Shown here piece after piece: positions 13,811 to 15,177 of a DNA stretch of 15,177 nt. The first letter of the stretch is position 1. Every line of letters begins with the position of its first letter. Origin of the DNA: Candidatus Cloacimonadota bacterium (lineage in GTDB: Bacteria; Cloacimonadota; Cloacimonadia; Cloacimonadales; TCS61); NCBI GenBank assembly GCA_029932755.1, contig JAOZPK010000029.1:1-15177 (forward strand), given 5' to 3'. The notes under the pieces are model-generated. The model did not search any database. It saw only the letters and a program-made list of their open reading frames with translations, and was not told where the DNA came from. Both the position numbers and the translations under genes were made by a program.

Positions 13811-15094
13811 ATGTCAGAAATTTATGCAATTTACGGAAGGGAAATTCTCGATTCCAGGGGGAATCCAACAGTTGAAGTTGATATTTATCTGGAAAATGGA
13901 ATTAGGGGAAGAGCAGCTGTTCCCAGCGGAGCATCTACAGGTGAACACGAAGCGGTTGAACTTAGAGATGGAGATACCACCCGTTATCTTGGGAAAGGTG
14001 TTTTAAGGGCAGTTGAAAACGTAAACCAGATAATTGCTCCAGAACTTATTGGTATGGAAGTTTCAAGTCAGGCAGAGATAGATAACACAATGTTGACTCT
14101 TGATGGAACACCAAATAAACAAAAGCTTGGTGCAAATGCTATCCTTGGCGTTTCATTAGCGTGTGCCAGAGCAGCAGCAGAAGAACAGGGAATGCCTCTC
14201 TATCGCTATATTGGTGGATCAAATGCCAAACTACTTCCTGTTCCAATGTCTAATATTCTTAATGGCGGGCAGCATGCTGATAATACTGTTGATCTACAGG
14301 AATTTATGATCATGCCCCTAGGAGCTAAAACATTCCGAGAAGCTTTGCAAATGAATGCGGAAGTATTCCACACATTAAAAAAGTATCTAAAAACACAAGG
14401 ATATGCTACCGGTGTTGGTGACGAAGGCGGATTTGCTCCGAACTTGAAATCAAATGAAGAAGCCCTGCAAATTATAGTGAAGGCAATTGAGCTTGCCGAT
14501 TACCGCCCAGGGATAGATATTTCTATAGCACTTGATCCTGCAGCAAGCGAGTTTTATAAGAATGGTAAATATCATCTTACAGCAGAAAATGTTGCTCTAT
14601 CTTCTGAAGAAATGGTAGATTATTATGTTAAGCTTGTGGTTAAGTACCCAATAGTTTCAATCGAAGATGGTCTGGCAGAAGATGATTGGAAGGGATTCAA
14701 GTTAATGAAGGAAAAACTGGGTGATAAAATTCAAATAATGGGTGATGATCTTTTTGTAACCAACGTAGATAGATTACAGACCGGTATTAATGAAAATGCT
14801 GCGAATTCCATTCTAATTAAACTTAATCAAATAGGAACATTAACAGAAACATTGGATACGATTGAACTGGCAAAAACAAATAATTATACAACGGTAATTT
14901 CACATAGAAGTGGTGAAACTTCTGATACGATTATTGCCGATTTAGCGGTTGCTGTAAATTCCGGGCAAATAAAAACAGGTTCGATCTGTAGAAGTGAAAG
15001 AATTGCTAAATACAATCAACTTCTGCGCATTGAAGAAGAACTAGGAGAATCTGCAAGATTCATTGGAAGGGATGTATTCTATAATTTGAAGTAA
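13811..15094 (+). CDS. eno: Enolase (phosphopyruvate hydratase)
   Basis: Enolase converts 2-phosphoglycerate to phosphoenolpyruvate in glycolysis. The 427 residues are full-length and all key residues are present: SGASTGEHEA (39-48, mobile loop), NGGQHADN (151-158), QEFM with Glu164, GDEGGFAP with Glu205, metal ligands Asp242, Glu285 and Asp312 (GDDLFVTN, 311-318), catalytic Lys337 in ILIKLNQIGT (334-343) and the SHRSGET loop (364-370). AGAAGGAG is a strong ribosome binding site. The C-terminus GESARFIGRDVFYNLK looks normal for the family, so the protein itself is intact. Its last 17 codons, however, are the first unit of a 51-bp tandem repeat that continues past the stop. Assignment is very secure. 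Confidence 0.98.
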   Translation: MSEIYAIYGREILDSRGNPTVEVDIYLENGIRGRAAVPSGASTGEHEAVELRDGDTTRYLGKGVLRAVENVNQIIAPELIGMEVSSQAEIDNTMLTLDGTPNKQKLGANAILGVSLACARAAAEEQGMPLYRYIGGSNAKLLPVPMSNILNGGQHADNTVDLQEFMIMPLGAKTFREALQMNAEVFHTLKKYLKTQGYATGVGDEGGFAPNLKSNEEALQIIVKAIELADYRPGIDISIALDPAASEFYKNGKYHLTAENVALSSEEMVDYYVKLVVKYPIVSIEDGLAEDDWKGFKLMKEKLGDKIQIMGDDLFVTNVDRLQTGINENAANSILIKLNQIGTLTETLDTIELAKTNNYTTVISHRSGETSDTIIADLAVAVNSGQIKTGSICRSERIAKYNQLLRIEEELGESARFIGRDVFYNLK

Positions 15095-15177
15095 AGTGAA
15101 TCAGTAAGATTCACAATAAGTGTTGTATTCAAATATTCGAAATAAGGAGAATCTGCAAGATTCATTGGAAGGGATGT
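15043..15177. repeat. 51-bp tandem repeat formed from the 3' end of eno, running off the window
   Basis: Unit A (15043-15093) is the end of eno. Unit B (15094-15144) matches A at 36 of 51 positions without any gap. Unit C (15145-15177, cut by the window end) matches A at all 33 visible bases. Each unit carries the small palindrome GAATC-N5-GATTC (15047, 15098 and 15149), exactly 51 bp apart. B keeps the eno frame and ends in its own TAA (SESVRFTISVVFKYSK), with mostly amino-acid-changing differences, so it is not under coding selection. Confidence 0.85.
15096..15114 (+). terminator. Possible hairpin just after the eno stop codon
   Basis: GTGAATC (15096-15102) and GATTCAC (15108-15114) pair perfectly around the 5-base loop AGTAA. 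No T-run follows, so factor-independent termination is doubtful. This is also the palindromic core of repeat unit B, where the stem has grown to 7 bp from the 5-bp core in unit A. Confidence 0.35.

Noticed and set aside
15043..15177. Possible CRISPR array from the regularly spaced repeat at the end
   Set aside because: The units are contiguous with no spacers, one is diverged along its whole length, the first is coding sequence of eno, and no cas gene is present.

Overview
The window looks like a stretch of the chromosome of an AT-rich, Gram-negative-type (diderm) bacterium. Lipoprotein signals, SurA-like periplasmic folding factors, YajC and a DNRLRE-like lipoprotein point to an outer membrane. 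The low GC content and the gene mix would fit the FCB side of the tree, for example Cloacimonadota-like lineages. That placement is inference, because no rRNA or other decisive marker is present. All 14 recognisable protein genes lie on the + strand.

Layout. (1) Positions 1-821 hold the 3' two-thirds of dnaA, cut by the window edge. (2) Positions 822-1063 are a non-coding, AT-rich gap with two perfect oppositely oriented DnaA boxes and a repeated 10-mer near each end, so it is a good oriC candidate. dnaN does not follow. (3) Positions 1064-4402 form an envelope cluster: a lipoprotein with two DNRLRE-like segments, a parvulin-like lipoprotein and a SurA-like chaperone with two parvulin domains. 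(4) After a 132-bp spacer that ends in a hairpin over the ribosome binding site, positions 4535-8694 hold pgpA, yajC, def, fmt, a DUF116 membrane cysteine protein and rsgA, tightly packed with several overlaps. (5) Positions 8695-8860 contain a degenerate palindromic element of about 104 bp. (6) Positions 8861-13715 hold nadK and recN (4-nt overlap), a DUF4349-like membrane protein, an NfeD-family protein and an SPFH/paraslipin. (7) A perfect 11-bp inverted repeat separates this block from eno (13811-15094).

How the genes fit together. Most are conserved housekeeping functions: replication initiation, outer-membrane protein folding, phosphatidylglycerol synthesis, protein export, N-formyl-methionine handling at both ends (Fmt adds, Def removes), ribosome small-subunit maturation, NADP supply, double-strand break repair and glycolysis. 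The DUF4349-like, NfeD and SPFH genes look like one membrane-organising module.

The most unusual signal is at the right edge. The last 17 codons of eno, including its stop, are the first unit of an exact 51-bp period tandem array. A diverged second unit (36 of 51 identical, same frame, own stop) is followed by a third unit that matches the first at 33 of 33 visible bases before the window ends. I found no CRISPR array, tRNA, rRNA, transposase or complete defence or mobile system.
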